NCBI GenBank assembly: GCA_958439425.1
Contig: CAUBVH010000015.1
Coordinates: 1 to 54,386, forward strand
DNA length: 54,386 bases
Origin: an uncultured Collinsella sp.
GTDB taxonomy: Bacteria; Actinomycetota; Coriobacteriia; Coriobacteriales; Coriobacteriaceae
Direction: 5' to 3'
Below are positions 53,409-54,386 of the stretch, one piece after another; positions within the stretch are counted from its first letter, which is position 1; every line of letters begins with the position of its first letter. A model generated the notes under the pieces. The model made no database searches and had not been told where the DNA came from. It saw nothing but the letters and a program-made list of their open reading frames with translations. The translations under genes were made by a program, and so were the position numbers.

Positions 53409-54245
53409 TTAGGCCTGCTTGTTGGCGTAGATAAACCAGTAGCCCAGCGCCACGATCAGGGCGCCACCCACGATATTGCCCAGCGTGGCAACGGAAAGGT
53501 TGAGCGCCAATCCGGCGGCGTTGAGGGCATCGGCGCCGGCGACATCGGCTCCATAGCCGCAGGAGTGCATCAAAATACCCATGGGCAAAAAGTACATGTT
53601 GGCAACGCAGTGCTCAAAACCGCAGGCCACAAAGGCAGCGATGGGCAGCAAAATACCCACGACCTTATCGACCACGGTCTTGCCGGCAGTGCCGATCCAT
53701 ACGGCCAGGCAGACAAAGATGTTGCACAGAATGCCGCGGAAGAAGATGGTAACGGCGTCGATCGTAACCTTACCGGCGGCGACGCTTACCATGGTGTTGG
53801 CGACGGCCTCGCCGTTGAGTTTGTAAATGGCTGCCATGTAAATCAAAAAGACAACGAACAGGGCGCCGGCAAAGTTGCCGATCCACACAATAGCCCAAGC
53901 CTTGAGCATCTGGACGAGCGTGATCTTTTTGCTCTTAAGCGCGCAGACCATAAGCGAGTTGCCGGTAAACAGTTCCGCGCCGCAAATGAGCACGAGCACC
54001 AGTCCCAGGCAAAAAGCAAGACCGCCCACGAAGCGCTGGGCGCCCCAGCCAAGCGTGGGATCGCTCAGAAAGACCGTGAAGAACAGGCCGCCGAAGGCGA
54101 TGAACGCGCCGGCGAACATGGCGAGCAAAAAGGCCTTCGAAACCGGCAGGTTGGCCTTGGTAACGCCTGCGGCCTCGGTCTTCGCCTCGATCGCGGCGGG
54201 CGCCAGGCAATCGGAGGTGGGGTATTCTGCCTTACTCTGTGCCAT
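53409..54245 (-). CDS. Formate/nitrite transporter (FocA/NirC) family channel
   Basis: A 278-residue membrane protein with six helices. Family segments are visible: LLAMFAGAFIAFGGLFFTVF, LVLVLICGAELFTGNSLMVC, WIGNFAGALFVVFLIYMAAI and GFEHCVANMYFLPMGILMHS, the last with the conserved pore histidine. It passes formate, nitrite or related anions; near the selenocysteine genes, formate is the likely substrate. The ATG at 54245 is chosen because the frame to 54335 lacks a ribosome-binding site and crosses the promoter. Confidence 0.92.
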   Translation of the reverse strand: MAQSKAEYPTSDCLAPAAIEAKTEAAGVTKANLPVSKAFLLAMFAGAFIAFGGLFFTVFLSDPTLGWGAQRFVGGLAFCLGLVLVLICGAELFTGNSLMVCALKSKKITLVQMLKAWAIVWIGNFAGALFVVFLIYMAAIYKLNGEAVANTMVSVAAGKVTIDAVTIFFRGILCNIFVCLAVWIGTAGKTVVDKVVGILLPIAAFVACGFEHCVANMYFLPMGILMHSCGYGADVAGADALNAAGLALNLSVATLGNIVGGALIVALGYWFIYANKQA

Positions 54246-54317
54246 GGAAATCACTTCTTTCTTACGATTCGGGACAAACGCTCCTGGTTCATTTGCCCCG
54301 CGAGGTCGGACGGTATA

Positions 54318-54360
54318 AAAATAAACGCGAGCCAAATTAGCAAATTGGCCTGCGATTATA
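54318..54360 (-). promoter_or_regulatory. Promoter and imperfect palindrome before the formate channel gene
   Basis: A consensus -10 TATAAT lies at 54355-54360 on the minus strand; the -35 would be at 54378-54383 (TTCCCG, weak, 17-base spacer). Just downstream, CCAAATTAGCAAATTGG (54332-54348) is an imperfect palindrome that could be an operator. Confidence 0.5.
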
Positions 54361-54386
54361 TAGCTTGGAGCGGGCGACGGGAAGTC

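Overview
The window looks like chromosome of a high-GC anaerobic Actinomycetota of the Coriobacteriia, most like Collinsella. This is an inference from the gene set and style: a tig-clpP-clpX-valS-folC block, a ThrS without its TGS domain, a selA-selB-selC locus, a fused molybdenum hydroxylase, a DUF1667-type glycerol-3-phosphate oxidoreductase operon and many palindromic intergenic elements. No rRNA is present, so the assignment cannot be checked here.

Layout. 1-1200: LacI-family regulator with its own operator and terminator. 1390-10830: an AT-rich accessory island holding a HigB-HigA-SecB toxin-antitoxin-chaperone operon, a broken LPXTG surface protein, an Abi_2 phage-defence gene killed by two in-frame stops and preceded by a candidate structured ncRNA, a UvrD helicase remnant, a four-gene ASCH/GNAT/membrane-protein operon, and an IS256 remnant. 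10830-26930: one long leftward exopolysaccharide or capsule operon. Reading from its promoter it encodes a NusG-like antiterminator, two phosphoglycosyl transferases, ManB-ManC-Gmd-Rmd (GDP-D-rhamnose supply), three glycosyltransferases, a Wzy-like polymerase, a Wzx flippase, a hexapeptide acyltransferase, a pyruvyl transferase and an FrhB-like protein. 26930-27240: the control region, in which the putative promoter lies between perfect 15-bp inverted repeats, the layout of an invertible promoter. 27254-29675: thrS and a small zinc-ribbon membrane protein. 29776-30270: an unusual array of thirteen 15-bp motifs, alternating in orientation at exactly 40-bp steps. 30462-33694: three-gene glycerol-3-phosphate oxidoreductase operon. 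34162-35250: an M24 aminopeptidase flanked by related palindromic elements. 35575-43844: folC, valS, clpX, clpP, tig and tRNA-Leu. 43985-47730: molybdenum hydroxylase subunits. 47886-54245: gdhA, tRNA-Sec, selB, selA and a formate/nitrite-type channel.

How it fits together. The backbone is housekeeping plus anaerobic metabolism; selenocysteine insertion next to a formate channel suggests formate metabolism by a selenoenzyme encoded elsewhere. The AT-rich island and the glycosyltransferase half of the polysaccharide operon look acquired, while the sugar-nucleotide half has backbone-like composition. The most unusual content is non-coding: the 40-bp alternating array, the putative invertible promoter, and at least two families of intergenic elements with a conserved core and long complementary arms whose sequence differs between copies.
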